Translations under genes and position numbers: made by a program
Source of the DNA: Methylocystis parvus OBBP
GTDB lineage: Bacteria > Pseudomonadota > Alphaproteobacteria > Rhizobiales > Beijerinckiaceae
Length of the DNA stretch: 64,000 nucleotides
Assembly (NCBI RefSeq): GCF_027571405.1
Contig: NZ_CP092968.1
Coordinates: 2,502,001-2,566,000 of the forward strand
Direction: 5' to 3'
The notes under the pieces: generated by a model
What the model saw: only the letters and a program-made list of their open reading frames with translations
Told to the model about the DNA's origin: nothing
The model's database searches: none
In this document: positions 35,701-43,324 of the stretch, in pieces
Layout of the letters: each line of letters begins with the position of its first letter
Numbering within the stretch: position 1 is the stretch's first letter

Positions 35701-37121
35701 AGGAGAACGACACCCCCTTCCCGCAATGAGAAATGGAGCAGCGCAATCACCTTCTCTTGCGCCTCCGGGCGCAAATAGATCAGAAGATTGCGACATGAAA
35801 CGAGATCGAGACGCGAGAAGGGAGGATCGGCAAGCAAATCCTGAACCGTAAAAACCACTATCGAGCGCAGCTCGGGCGTCACCCTGTAGCAATGATCCTC
35901 TCGTGTGAAAAAGCGGGATAGACGTTCCGTCGAAACGTCCTTCTCAATGGTTTCAGGGTAAATCCCCTCGCGTGCGCTAGCGACCGCGTCGGGGTCGACG
36001 TCCGAGGCGAATATTTGAAGCTTGAGACTGCGGCTTTCAGCGGCGATCCGCTCGAGGAAGAGCATGGCGAGCGAATAGGTTTCCTCACCTGTGCTACAAC
36101 CTGCAATCCATATGCGAATGTTCCGGTCAGGCGCATGGTTCCTGACGATTTCAGGGACAATCTTTTCCGCCAGCAATGCGAAGGTCCGTGGGTCACGAAA
36201 AAAGCTCGTCACATGGATGAGCAGGTCCTTTGCGAGAAGATCGAGTTCCCCGGCGTCGCGGCGCAGCAGGTCGAGATACTGCGTCATTTCGACGGCTTTA
36301 CCTGCTGACATCCCCATCCGTCGAATGATTCGGCGCTCCAATGTGCCCGGCTTGTAGAGCGTAAAATCGTGTGCGGTCTTTGTGCGCAACAGTTCGACGA
36401 TCTGCAAAAGGATGTCTGGATTTGCTGGCGAGGCTCGAGCCTCCTTGATTGGGTTTGCTAAGGCCAGCTCGTATGCGACGAGCGCTTCTCCGATCTTCGC
36501 CGCCGGAAGCACCAGGTCGACATCGCCGGTCATGATCGCGCTGCGCGGCATCCCGTCAAATCCAGCTTCCTTCGGATCTTGCACGATCACATGGCCACGG
36601 TGCTCCTTGATTGCCTTCAACCCGAGAGCGCCGTCTGCGCCGGTTCCCGAGAGAACCACGCAAACGGCCCGCGAGTCGAAATTCGTAGCAAGCGACAGCA
36701 GCAAATAGTCGAAGGGGAGGCGCGCCCCATGAGGCGCAAGCGGCTGCGAGAGGCGCAAGCCCCCCTCTATCACCGAGAGATACTTGCCTGGCGGGATCAC
36801 ATAGAGATGATTGGCCTCGATTGGCATGTGATCCGTGGCCTGCACGACCGGCATCGACGTATGCGACGAGAGCAGATCGACCATCATGCTTTCATGCGTC
36901 GGATCGAGATGCTGAATCAGGATAAGCGCCAAGCGGTCTGAAGCGGGAAGGTTGTCAAGGAAGTTCTTACAGGCGTCGAGGCCGCCCGCCGACGCGCCGA
37001 TCCCGACGACCAGAAAATCACCGGATCTGCGAGGTTTCTGTCGCTCCGAGGTGATAGGTTTTTTCGGCAGTGACTTGGCCTCCTTGCTGACATGCTTTCG
37101 ATGCGACCATCGCTTTAACAC
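32721..37121 (-). CDS. CheB-CheR-PAS-histidine kinase-REC-REC-HTH fusion protein
   Basis: 1466 residues in one frame. CheB methylesterase at 36-225 (S44 in GASAGG, H71 in QHLDP, D163 in GTGADG). CheR at 235-505 (SFFRDP, GCSTGEETYSLAM, VSCRNLLIYL). A PAS-like region near 540-645, then a coiled coil of NEELQSTNEELL repeats at 665-750, and a second PAS at 750-855. Histidine kinase with H887 in ASHDLRQPL and ATPase motifs NAFKYT, DTGIGIP and GLGLGLSIV. Receiver 1 with D1175 and receiver 2 with D1317 (FixJ-like), then a LuxR-type HTH at 1405-1460 (LTPRQREIMDLV, ISQRTVENHRASIMKRMG). It joins sensing, methylation enzymes, phosphotransfer and DNA binding in one chain. Cytosolic; no membrane segment. 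Confidence 0.95.
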   Translation of the reverse strand: MLKRWSHRKHVSKEAKSLPKKPITSERQKPRRSGDFLVVGIGASAGGLDACKNFLDNLPASDRLALILIQHLDPTHESMMVDLLSSHTSMPVVQATDHMPIEANHLYVIPPGKYLSVIEGGLRLSQPLAPHGARLPFDYLLLSLATNFDSRAVCVVLSGTGADGALGLKAIKEHRGHVIVQDPKEAGFDGMPRSAIMTGDVDLVLPAAKIGEALVAYELALANPIKEARASPANPDILLQIVELLRTKTAHDFTLYKPGTLERRIIRRMGMSAGKAVEMTQYLDLLRRDAGELDLLAKDLLIHVTSFFRDPRTFALLAEKIVPEIVRNHAPDRNIRIWIAGCSTGEETYSLAMLFLERIAAESRSLKLQIFASDVDPDAVASAREGIYPETIEKDVSTERLSRFFTREDHCYRVTPELRSIVVFTVQDLLADPPFSRLDLVSCRNLLIYLRPEAQEKVIALLHFSLREGGVVLLGAAETIGSVDGRFEPISKANRIYRRIGRTRAGELINLIRPNYEAALPKRRDKEHERMRPAALADLCTRLLLDTYAPAAVLINHNYECLYYLGPTDTYLKVASGHAVQNLLTMVREGVRTKLRSAVQRARQEKRRIVVSGGELKQNGEPFSFNIAAQPVQSDGEELLLVCFIDQPTPARRQDRQSAPGQSAQVAELEQELEATRLELQGAIHNLETSNDEQKATNEEALSVNEELQSTNEELLTSKEELQSLNEELTALNAQLQETLERQRILSNDLQNVLYSTDVATLFLDANLKIRFFTPTTKLLFSVIPGDVGRPLADLRSLAADDALLDDARLVLQERAPIEREIKAQSGAWYSRRIMPYRAQDDRIEGVVITFSDVTERHHSQQELEAAKRQAQQANLAKSRFLAAASHDLRQPLQSLVLLQGLLAKIVEGEKAKKLVARFDETLHSMSGMLNALLDINQIEAGKVRPEIVCFPINDLLHRLRAEFAYHAQTQQLSFRVVSCGLLVRSDPALLEQMIRNLLSNAFKYTRDGKILLGCRRRDGMLRIEIWDTGIGIPDAELLAIFDEYHQIDNAARERTRGLGLGLSIVQRLAGLLSHPIHVTSKLGKGSVFAIEVTVPTGECAPLPASDILGKIVDAAKEAPPTGAVLIIEDDPDVGGLLKLLLEDEGYRTSMASDGIGAFDSVERDGFLPDLILADYNLPGGMNGLEVAGSVRTRLQRQIPIIILTGDISTNVLKTIARQDCVQLTKPVDPGQLVQETRRLLADASFDKPAPALPPRLVEASADDERPIIFVVDDDTRLRETLRDVLEDNGWEVRDFESCERFLEEYRPERRGCLLLDAYLPGMNGLDLLQRLKDGGGHLSVIMITGAADVTMAVDAMKAGAFDFVEKPISGDDLLACVTRALEHGHDANELSAWHEAAAAHVAGLTPRQREIMDLVLAGHPSKNIAVDLGISQRTVENHRASIMKRMGAKSLPALARLALAATSKS

Positions 37122-37210
37122 AGCTCGCTAAAGCGCATCATACCCGAACTCTACCGTGGATAGTCGCACGTCCGCGCGGCTCTTTGAAGCAGGATGGAGC
37201 CGAGTGTCGT

Positions 37211-37230
37211 CTGAGTAGGTTCCGAGCCTG
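37211..37230 (+). repeat. Cargo motif copy 3
   Basis: CTGAGTAGGTTCCGAGCCTG in the divergent region between the CheB/CheR kinase gene and the small receiver operon; it begins 161 bases before the operon's first start, on the operon's strand. Confidence 0.55.
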
Positions 37231-37371
37231 TTCCTCAGACAAGTCGTCAAATACCTTTGTAGGCGCAGGATGGGGAATATCCCGCCGGAAGTTGTGCGCG
37301 ATTCGCATCAGGGCCCTTACCGTCACGGTCGCTCGTGATTTCTGCTTTGGCCGCGTTTTGGAGCTTAAGCT

Positions 37372-37644
37372 ATGCATTCGAAGCTAGCCTCCTTATCCGA
37401 CAGCTTTCGATCTCAATCCGCACATTCTTTCCTAACCGCCAATCCGCTTGAGCATCCGGATGTACAGGAGCACATATTAGGCATTTCCAAGACTCTCGCA
37501 GCATTCGGCCAATCTCTCAACGCAGCCATCGATCAGGCGAGCCAACTTGATTGTTCGCACATGGACATTGACTCAATCGAAATGGCGCCAATGGGCGACT
37601 CGCAACACTGGTTCCTCGAATCTCATTTAGCGCCGACGGAATGA
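37372..37644 (+). CDS. Small unknown protein, first gene of a receiver operon
   Basis: 90 residues, no recognised family, with mid-part helix (EHPDVQEHILGISKTLAAFGQSLNAAIDQ) and an acidic end. Its stop overlaps the next ATG (ATGA at 37641-37644). The chain of overlaps down to a clear receiver gene is the main reason to accept it. It faces away from the CheB/CheR kinase gene and may share its control region. Confidence 0.55.
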   Translation: MHSKLASLSDSFRSQSAHSFLTANPLEHPDVQEHILGISKTLAAFGQSLNAAIDQASQLDCSHMDIDSIEMAPMGDSQHWFLESHLAPTE

Positions 37645-37832
37645 AGATTTGCGCGCAACATCTGGCTTCGATAGAGAGCCGGCCTGCTGATTCGCGACAT
37701 GCGGCTCCGACAAAGTTCGTTTCCCACCCTCCTATTCCATCGGAAGCGGACGAAGGCGCGCTGACTGGCCTCAACGATCGCATCGACATCTGGGTGAATG
37801 AAGGCGGAGCGGGCGGCGAGGTGGTCCGATGA
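37641..37832 (+). CDS. Small unknown protein, second gene of the receiver operon
   Basis: 63 residues, mostly polar, no recognised domain. It overlaps both neighbours by ATGA (37641-37644 and 37829-37832). The tail DRIDIWVNEGGAGGEVVR is the only ordered-looking part. It may be a short regulator or only a translation bridge to the receiver gene. Confidence 0.45.
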   Translation: MKICAQHLASIESRPADSRHAAPTKFVSHPPIPSEADEGALTGLNDRIDIWVNEGGAGGEVVR

Positions 37833-38191
37833 GTGCGCTCCGGATCCTCGTCATCGAGGACGAACCTCTGCTCGGCGAGTTGCTTGCCGAAATGCTCGAA
37901 ACGATGGGTCACGAGGTTTGCGGGGTTGAGAGCACCGAAGCGGAGGCTGTGGCTGCAGCGGCTCGCTGCAAGCCGGATTTGATGATCATCGATGCATGTC
38001 TTCGTGATGGAAGCGGCGTCTCGGCAATGGACAAAATATGCGACGCCGGCTTCATCCCTCATTTCTTTGTAAGTGGCGATATTTCGAGAATAGCAGCGTC
38101 GAGGCGTGGCGCGATTGCGGTTCAAAAGCCATTCCGTGAATCCGACCTCGCAACCGCGATTCAACTTGCGCTCGAAGCCGTGTCACCATGA
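37829..38191 (+). CDS. Stand-alone receiver-domain response regulator
   Basis: 120 residues: a single CheY-like receiver and nothing else. Acidic pocket in VIEDEPLL, phosphoacceptor Asp in LMIIDACLRDGSG, conserved Lys in AVQKPFRESDL. The switch position normally Thr/Ser is S in FFVSGDIS. Such single receivers shuttle phosphate or act on partner proteins. The large hybrid kinase next door, with two receivers of its own, is the obvious partner to test. Confidence 0.92.
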   Translation: MSALRILVIEDEPLLGELLAEMLETMGHEVCGVESTEAEAVAAAARCKPDLMIIDACLRDGSGVSAMDKICDAGFIPHFFVSGDISRIAASRRGAIAVQKPFRESDLATAIQLALEAVSP

Positions 38192-38192
38192 G

Positions 38193-38206
38193 CTGAGTAA
38201 ATTCGG
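38193..38206 (+). repeat. Cargo motif copy 4 (weak)
   Basis: CTGAGTAAATTCGG starts two bases after the receiver stop. It keeps the CTGAGTA half but is imperfect in the second half. Confidence 0.3.
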
Positions 38207-38256
38207 CGCGCCTAACTCACAAAAAATTATGTGGCGCGTGAGCAGCGCCGCACTGA

Positions 38257-39163
38257 GAGCCTGTTTGAAAATTCTGTTTTTGGGGGATTCCGGTTTTGCT
38301 GCACATGTGATTCACACTTTTGATGTGGACACGCAAGCAGCGGGGCCGGATGGCCAAGATCGCCCGTAAGACCAAGCGCTACCCGTCTGATCTGACGGAT
38401 GAGGAGTGGGCGCGGATCGCGCCGCTGATGCCGAAGCCTGGGCGCCGCGGGCGTCCGCGGGAAGTCGAGTTCCGCGAAGTGATCAATGCGGTGCGCTATC
38501 TCGTGCGCTCGGGTTGCGGCTGGCGGATGCTGCCGGTGCATTTCGGTCATTGGCGAACCGTCTATGGCTGGTTTCGCGAGTTGGCGCGGCGTTTCCTGTT
38601 CCAGACGATTCATGACGTCGAGCTCATGCTCGATCGGGAGCGCCAGGGACGAGAAGCGAGCCCTTCGGCGGCGGTGATCGACAGCCAGTCGATCAAGGCC
38701 CCGCATGCGCAAACGCGGGGCTATGACGCGGGCAAGAAGATCGTCGGCCGCAAGCGCCATATCGCGGTCGACGCGGATGGGCGACTGCTGATGGTCAATC
38801 TGACGACCGCCGACATTTCCGACAGCGCCGGGGCGCAGGCGATCCTCGACGCCATCCGCAAGCGATGGCCATGGGTGAAGCATCTCTTCGCCGACGCCGC
38901 CTACGACCGACTGAAGTTGATGGACAAGGCCCGCTATCTCGAGTTCGTGCTCGAGATCATTCGTCGCCGCGATGGTCAGAAGGGTTTCGAAGTCCTGCCG
39001 CGTCGCTGGGTCGTCGAACGAACTTTCGGCTGGATGATCCGCTGGCGCAGGCTCGTAAGAGATTACGAGCGCCGCATCGACGTCTCAACAGCTATGATCC
39101 ATGTCGCCATGGGCGGCGTTCTCATCCGCCGAAATGCGCACCCGTGACTTTCCAAACAGGCTC
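38257..39163 (+). mobile_element. IS5-family insertion sequence, complete (907 bp)
   Basis: Terminal inverted repeats start GAGCCTGTTTGAAAA on the left and, read inward from the right, GAGCCTGTTTGGAAA. A 3-base target duplication TGA flanks it (38254-38256 and 39164-39166). It carries one transposase gene with no stop or frameshift, so it looks recently active. The insertion splits a copy of the cargo motif: joining the flanks restores CTGAGTAGTTTCCGAATC. Confidence 0.93.
38320..39147 (+). CDS. IS5-family transposase
   Basis: 275 residues; the ATG two codons later or at 38350 (MAKIARK) may be used. The N-terminal domain PSDLTDEEWARIAPLMP is the IS5/IS4-type helix-turn-helix. The DDE catalytic residues lie in AVIDSQSIKAP (D), ADAAYDR (D) and VVERTFGWMIRWRRL (E). 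The gene fills the element. Other copies should exist in the genome. Confidence 0.95.
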   Translation: MMWTRKQRGRMAKIARKTKRYPSDLTDEEWARIAPLMPKPGRRGRPREVEFREVINAVRYLVRSGCGWRMLPVHFGHWRTVYGWFRELARRFLFQTIHDVELMLDRERQGREASPSAAVIDSQSIKAPHAQTRGYDAGKKIVGRKRHIAVDADGRLLMVNLTTADISDSAGAQAILDAIRKRWPWVKHLFADAAYDRLKLMDKARYLEFVLEIIRRRDGQKGFEVLPRRWVVERTFGWMIRWRRLVRDYERRIDVSTAMIHVAMGGVLIRRNAHP

Positions 39164-39182
39164 TGAGTAGTTTCCGAATCTT
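39163..39182 (+). repeat. Cargo motif copy 5 (split by the IS)
   Basis: CTGAGTAGTTTCCGAATCTT, of which the first base is shared with the IS end and TGA is the target duplication. It begins 160 bases before the DUF3309 gene on the same strand. Confidence 0.6.
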
Positions 39183-39322
39183 GTCATTGTCCGCATCAAA
39201 CATCGATCATATTCGCCCAAGAACCTGTTTGCCACGTTCATCGCTGGCGGAATTGGCCGTCGGACTGAGAGACAGCGCCGACAGACGAGCATCGCAACAG
39301 GACACAATTGAAAGGCATTCAT

Positions 39323-39478
39323 ATGCTCGGAACAATCATCCTTGTGCTCCTCATCCTCATGCTTGTCGGCGCCCTTCCCAATTGGCCGCATAGTTCGAGT
39401 TGGGGCTATGCGCCATCGGGAACATTGGGCACATTGCTTATCATTGTCCTCGTACTCGTTCTTCTTGGAAAACTTTAG
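39323..39478 (+). CDS. DUF3309 small membrane protein
   Basis: 51 residues, too short for routine gene calling. It matches the DUF3309 pattern: MLGTIILVLLILMLVGALP, then WPHSSSWGYAPSG and a second hydrophobic helix ending LGKL. The WPHS-SWGY-PSG loop between two helices is diagnostic. Function unknown; in alphaproteobacteria these are often found with CsbD and DUF1328 genes under stress control. Confidence 0.9.
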   Translation: MLGTIILVLLILMLVGALPNWPHSSSWGYAPSGTLGTLLIIVLVLVLLGKL

Positions 39479-39551
39479 AAGCGCATGCGCTCAATCGACG
39501 ACTATATAATGTTTGAAAATGACGGCGCTCTGAATCAACGGAGACACGCAA

Positions 39552-39695
39552 ATGTCAATAGGCCTATCACACCTTCAACCGATCGTTTCACTGATCGCCG
39601 GCATCCTCATTTTGATCATGCCGCAGTTGCTCAACTATATCGTTGCAATCTTTTTGATCGTCTCGGGCATATTGGGGCTAGGACTCATCAATTGA
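39552..39695 (+). CDS. DUF3096 small membrane protein
   Basis: 47 residues: LQPIVSLIAGILILIMPQLL, then NYIVAIFLIVSGILGLG. The PxLLNxIVAIFLIxxGxxGL ending is the DUF3096 signature. Two hydrophobic helices joined by MPQLLN. Function unknown. It follows the DUF3309 gene by 73 bases and probably shares its transcript. Confidence 0.9.
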   Translation: MSIGLSHLQPIVSLIAGILILIMPQLLNYIVAIFLIVSGILGLGLIN

Positions 39696-39715
39696 TGATG
39701 CGTGACGCCTCCATA

Positions 39716-39731
39716 GGTACATTCCGACGCT
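39716..39731 (+). repeat. Cargo motif copy 6 (weak)
   Basis: GGTACATTCCGACGCT, a distant match, 118 bases before the first CsbD gene on the same strand. Included because its spacing matches the better copies. Confidence 0.3.
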
Positions 39732-39786
39732 AGGCCGCGCCATTCCTCACCAGATACACTTCTGATGTCGAACACGTATCGACGGA

Positions 39787-39810
39787 AACAATGTGCATCA
39801 ATGCATTGTT
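39787..39810. promoter_or_regulatory. Hairpin in the leader of the first CsbD gene
   Basis: AACAAT-(GT)-GCAT pairs with ATGC-ATTGTT around a 2-base loop: ten pairs with a two-base bulge. It ends 23 bases before the ATG and just ahead of the TTCGGAG ribosome site. Possible mRNA control element. Confidence 0.4.
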
Positions 39811-39833
39811 CTCCTTCCTTTCGGAGAAGCCCC

Positions 39834-40025
39834 ATGAACAGTACAACTGACAAGATCAAAGGCGCCGCGAATGAAGCCGCTGGCGCGGTCAAAGAGGCCG
39901 TCGGCAAGGCCGTCGGCAATCCGGGCCTCGAGATCGAGGGCGCCGGACAGAAGCTCAAGGGCGAAGCTCAAGGGGCTGTCGCCGACGCCAAGGATGCTGT
40001 GAAGAAGCTCGTCGACAAAGTCTGA
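39834..40025 (+). CDS. CsbD family stress protein (copy 1)
   Basis: 63 residues from the ATG at 39834. CsbD pattern: TDKIKGAANEAAGAVKEAVGK, then EIEGAGQKLKGEAQGAV (the two halves are the imperfect KGxxxExxGxxK repeats). CsbD proteins are abundant, disordered or helical stress proteins of unclear function. The gene at 47801 is a close paralogue. Confidence 0.93.
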   Translation: MNSTTDKIKGAANEAAGAVKEAVGKAVGNPGLEIEGAGQKLKGEAQGAVADAKDAVKKLVDKV

Positions 40026-40348
40026 TCGACCTTACTCTCAACGGGTAAGTGAGGCGCCCGTCAGAGCCGTCCCCATCAGGTCGGCTTTGACAGGCGCTTG
40101 CGCTGTCTGTTCCTGGGCCTTTATAAAATTCGGACGTTTGGAAGCCGCGCCAGCGCGCTCAGTGCTTTGCCCGTGCTTTCGAGACTTTTGGCGAGCTGAA
40201 TGTCGATCTCCTGACCGCGCGACTCACCTGATCTTCGACGCAAATAAGCCCGCGCCATTTCTGTTCGCGGGCCGTTTCCTTCTCAAAGTTTAGCGGACCT
40301 CCATTTATTCGCGAAGCGAACGGAAAGTCTGGAAGTCATGTTCGGCGT
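40026..40348. other. Intergenic stretch after the first CsbD gene
   Basis: 323 bases with no gene seen. A likely terminator hairpin for one or both convergent genes is at 40248-40272. Confidence 0.5.
40248..40272 (+). terminator. Probable terminator hairpin
   Basis: GCCCGCG and CGCGGGC pair perfectly around 11 bases, followed by CGTTTCCTTCTC, which is T-rich but interrupted. It lies between the convergent CsbD and Gly-rich genes. Confidence 0.45.
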
Positions 40349-40828
40349 TCATTTGCACGGCCCACGAACCTGCACATAGCCTTCTAACGCATCCCAAGCC
40401 GTCTGAGTGCAGAGACGTCCCTTCCCCGAGCGGTGAGCATGGGTGGTCCCATAATGATATTGCGCCTGGGGATATGCGTAGCCGTATCCATATTGGCTTT
40501 GTTGCGAAGCGCCGGCGGCAATTGCGCCAATCGCGGCTGCGCCGATCGCCGCGCCGGCGAGCCCCGCGCCGTATCCGCCATATCCCCAGCCGGGACCCCA
40601 TCCGCCACCATAGCCGCCATAACCGCCATATCCCCAGCCGCGACCATATCCCCAGCCGCCGCCATAACCGCCGCCCCAGGCTGGGCGGCCCCATCCGCCG
40701 CCGCCCCATCCGCCCCCACGGCCCCAACCGCCCCGGCCCCATGCCGAAGCCGGCGTCGCAGCCACAAGGCTCGCCGCGATCGTTGCGACCATCAGGCCGC
40801 CTGTTAGAAACTTCCGCATCTTGCTCAT
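40349..40828 (-). CDS. Secreted Gly/Trp/Tyr-rich protein (BA14K-like)
   Basis: 159 residues. AAAGGAG lies eight bases before the ATG. Signal peptide 1-29 (GGLMVATIAASLVAATPASA). Residues 30-90 are a low-complexity GGW/GGY repeat tract. A small-residue helix follows (GAGLAGAAIGAAAIGAIAAGA), then a short C-terminal domain with two cysteines (LCTQTAWD and GPCK), resembling the tail of BA14K-like proteins. Probably periplasmic or surface-attached; function unknown. Confidence 0.75.
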   Translation of the reverse strand: MSKMRKFLTGGLMVATIAASLVAATPASAWGRGGWGRGGGWGGGGWGRPAWGGGYGGGWGYGRGWGYGGYGGYGGGWGPGWGYGGYGAGLAGAAIGAAAIGAIAAGASQQSQYGYGYAYPQAQYHYGTTHAHRSGKGRLCTQTAWDALEGYVQVRGPCK

Positions 40829-40955
40829 GATCTCACTCCTTTAGCTTTCAAGAAAAAGCATCTACGAATGCAAAGTAGTGTAGCTTTGCTCTAACGGAAG
40901 GCGCGCGTCACAGTTAAACGCTGATGTGCGCCAGCGAGACGGACCGCATGTCCAA

Positions 40956-42749
40956 TCAGTTGGGCAGCGACTCGCGCAATATCGTCGACGCCTTGGATAA
41001 CGCCGCCTCCCGGCCCTTCGCCGCTTCTCTGACTCTCTCAGCCGGTCTCGACTTCAGCTGGATTTCGCGGTCGTAGAAGCGTTTGTCGACATTGCGTCGT
41101 GCGGCATGAATGATGGTCGAGCGCGGCGCTTCCTCACTGAGTAATTCCATCAGACGGGTCTGGCTGAGATCGTCGAGGGCCGATGTGGGTTCATCCATGA
41201 TGATGATGTCGGGCGGCCTCAGCAACACGCGTGCGAAGCCGAGCTGTTGCTGCTCGCCGCCTGAAAGGACATCGGACCAGCTCTGTTCCTCATCCAGTCG
41301 CGATACGAGATGACCAAGCCCGCAGGCGACAAGGATCGTTTCGATCCGCGCGGCATCCGGCAGAGTGTCGTCATGAGGATAGTCGAGCGCGTCCCGCAAC
41401 GTGCCGCGGGGCATGTAGGGCTGCTGCGGCATAAACGCGATGCGGGCGTCCTTCGGACGAAGAATCCGCCCGCTGCCCCAGGGCCATAACCCGGCCATCG
41501 CGCGGATCAGCGTGCTCTTGCCGGCCCCGGACTCTCCTTTCACGAGGATTCTCTCGCCGCTCCTGATAACGGCGTCCGTGTCGGCCAGCATCTGTGTGCC
41601 GTCATGCTGCGCGATGGAGAGCCCGCACAGATGCAATGCGCTATCGTCACTGAAGGCGAGGTCAATCCTCTTGTCCTCGGCGCTGATGGCGAGCTTGTCG
41701 AGATTGTCGAAGAAGAGGTCGAGGGCCGCGACGCGCCGCGCCGAGGCGAACCAGTCTGCAAGGCGCATTGAATTGTCGGCCAACCAGTTGAGGGCCAACT
41801 GCACCTGTATAAAGGCCGCGGCGGCTTGCATAAGGTCTCCGAGCGACAACTCCCCGGCGAGATATTTGGGGGCGCCAAGCATGAGTGGGATGACTGGCGC
41901 GAGAACATTGTTGCCGCTCGACAAGAACAGCATACGGGCCTGTCGGCCGATAACTGCGATCCAGCGTGTGGCCACTTGATCGAATCTATTGTAGTGGAGC
42001 TCTCGCTCGGCGTCGTCGCCGCCGATGAGGGCGATCGTTTCCGCATTCTCGCGCGTATGCGAAAGTTCAAAACGAAAATCCGCCTCAGCCATCGCCTTCG
42101 CCTCAGCGCGCGCGACGAGCGGGCCTCCCAGAAGCAACATTCCGTACGAGGTGCATGCTGAATAGATCACGACGGCGATGACGAGATAGCCGGGGATCGT
42201 CATGCCCCACAACGTCAGCGAACCACCGATGAACCACAAAACGCTGACAAAGGAGGCCGCCATAAGAAGCGCATTCGTGACGCCGGTCGCGAAGTCGACA
42301 AAGAGCTCGATGGCGATCCGCCCATCCTCGGCGATCCGCGCTTCCGGATTATCGACAAGCCGAAGCACGCTGAGCTGATAGAAGCGGCGTCGCTCCATCC
42401 AGCGCCTGACAAGCGTTCGCGTCAGCCATTCGCGCCAGCGCAACTGAAAATTCATGCGCATTTGCAACAAGGCGACGCTCGTCATGGCGGAGAGCAAGGC
42501 AAGCGCCAACATGAGGCCGATGCTGAGAAGGATCAGATGCTGATCCTTGCTTTGCAGCGCGTCGAAGAAGAACTTGTTCCATCGGTTCACGGCGATGGCG
42601 GGGATGAGATTCAAGACGAGGCAACCGAAGAGGCCAAGCACAAACAGCGCAGCCTTTCTGCGCGTGGGGCCGGTCCAGAAGCCGAACGAGAGGTATACGA
42701 AGTGACGTAAGAGCCATGCGTCAGCCGTTGGACGACAAACTTCAGGCAT
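40956..42749 (-). CDS. SbmA/BacA-like (ABCD-type) ABC transporter, fused permease-ATPase
   Basis: 597 residues. The membrane half has six helices (about 25-330) with the SbmA/BacA-type motif RWREWLTRTLVRRWMERRRFYQL. The ATPase half has Walker A GESGAGKST, signature VLSGGEQQQLGFARVLL and Walker B IIIMDEPTSALDD. Relatives (YddA, Rv1819c) import peptides, cobalamin or very long chain fatty acids. Its neighbours are an RpoH-type sigma factor and oleate hydratase, so a lipid-related substrate is possible. Monocistronic. Confidence 0.9.
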   Translation of the reverse strand: MPEVCRPTADAWLLRHFVYLSFGFWTGPTRRKAALFVLGLFGCLVLNLIPAIAVNRWNKFFFDALQSKDQHLILLSIGLMLALALLSAMTSVALLQMRMNFQLRWREWLTRTLVRRWMERRRFYQLSVLRLVDNPEARIAEDGRIAIELFVDFATGVTNALLMAASFVSVLWFIGGSLTLWGMTIPGYLVIAVVIYSACTSYGMLLLGGPLVARAEAKAMAEADFRFELSHTRENAETIALIGGDDAERELHYNRFDQVATRWIAVIGRQARMLFLSSGNNVLAPVIPLMLGAPKYLAGELSLGDLMQAAAAFIQVQLALNWLADNSMRLADWFASARRVAALDLFFDNLDKLAISAEDKRIDLAFSDDSALHLCGLSIAQHDGTQMLADTDAVIRSGERILVKGESGAGKSTLIRAMAGLWPWGSGRILRPKDARIAFMPQQPYMPRGTLRDALDYPHDDTLPDAARIETILVACGLGHLVSRLDEEQSWSDVLSGGEQQQLGFARVLLRPPDIIIMDEPTSALDDLSQTRLMELLSEEAPRSTIIHAARRNVDKRFYDREIQLKSRPAERVREAAKGREAALSKASTILRESLPN

Positions 42750-43324
42750 ATAACGAACCTCGATGGCTGGATGCGTGGATTTTTATCAAAAGATCAACCG
42801 CGGATATTATGCTTAGGTTGCCGTCACGGGGTCGATAGGAACGCCAGTTCCGGTCTTCACGCCTCAATCCTCGAGCGCGCTCTGAATGTATGATGGCTTT
42901 GCCAACTGCCTCAAGATAAACGTGACGTTTCAACATAGCCGACGACCAAGTGTCGATTTCAGCCTCGGAATCTACTTACGGCCGCCGACCATAAGTGGAG
43001 CTCGACCGAGATCTTTCGCGAATCGAGGCGAGGGGATGTTGATTTCAGAGGAAGGGATCGTGTCCGGTCCATGGCGCGTGGGCGACCGCCGGTGCTCCAA
43101 TCAAACATGTTGCGTCGCTTGCCTCCGGAGCAGAGCGAACGCGCACTTTTGGCGTGATCGATGCTCGTCCGTCTCGCCGCGAGTGGGTAGTTTCCGGGGC
43201 TAGCGCACGATCGCACCACGGTTAGGGTCTTTTCTCGCCCATGTAACGCGCAGGAATTCCCATGACGGCACAAATCGATTTTGCCTCGGCGCGGTTACGC
43301 AAGAGCACCTAATAAGGAACAGAT
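42750..43324. promoter_or_regulatory. Divergent control region, ABC transporter / sigma factor
   Basis: 575 bases, no credible gene. It holds the cargo motif at 43183-43200 facing the sigma factor gene, and an AAGGA ribosome site seven bases before that gene's start. Confidence 0.5.
43183..43200 (+). repeat. Cargo motif copy 7
   Basis: GTGGGTAGTTTCCGGGGC, beginning 142 bases before the sigma factor start on the same strand. The GTAGTTTCCG core is exact. Confidence 0.5.

Noticed and set aside
37138..37377. 79-codon minus-strand frame upstream of the CheB/CheR kinase
   Set aside because: Overlaps the receiver operon start and the cargo motif, with no ribosome site or recognised family. Possible but unsupported.
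40349..40828. Tandem DNA repeats at 40560-40740 as a CRISPR or satellite array
   Set aside because: The repetition is Gly/Tyr/Trp coding repeats of a secreted protein; no spacers.
40433..40830. Plus-strand frames over the Gly-rich gene
   Set aside because: Shadows of the GGW/GGY repeat; the minus-strand frame has a signal peptide and ribosome site.
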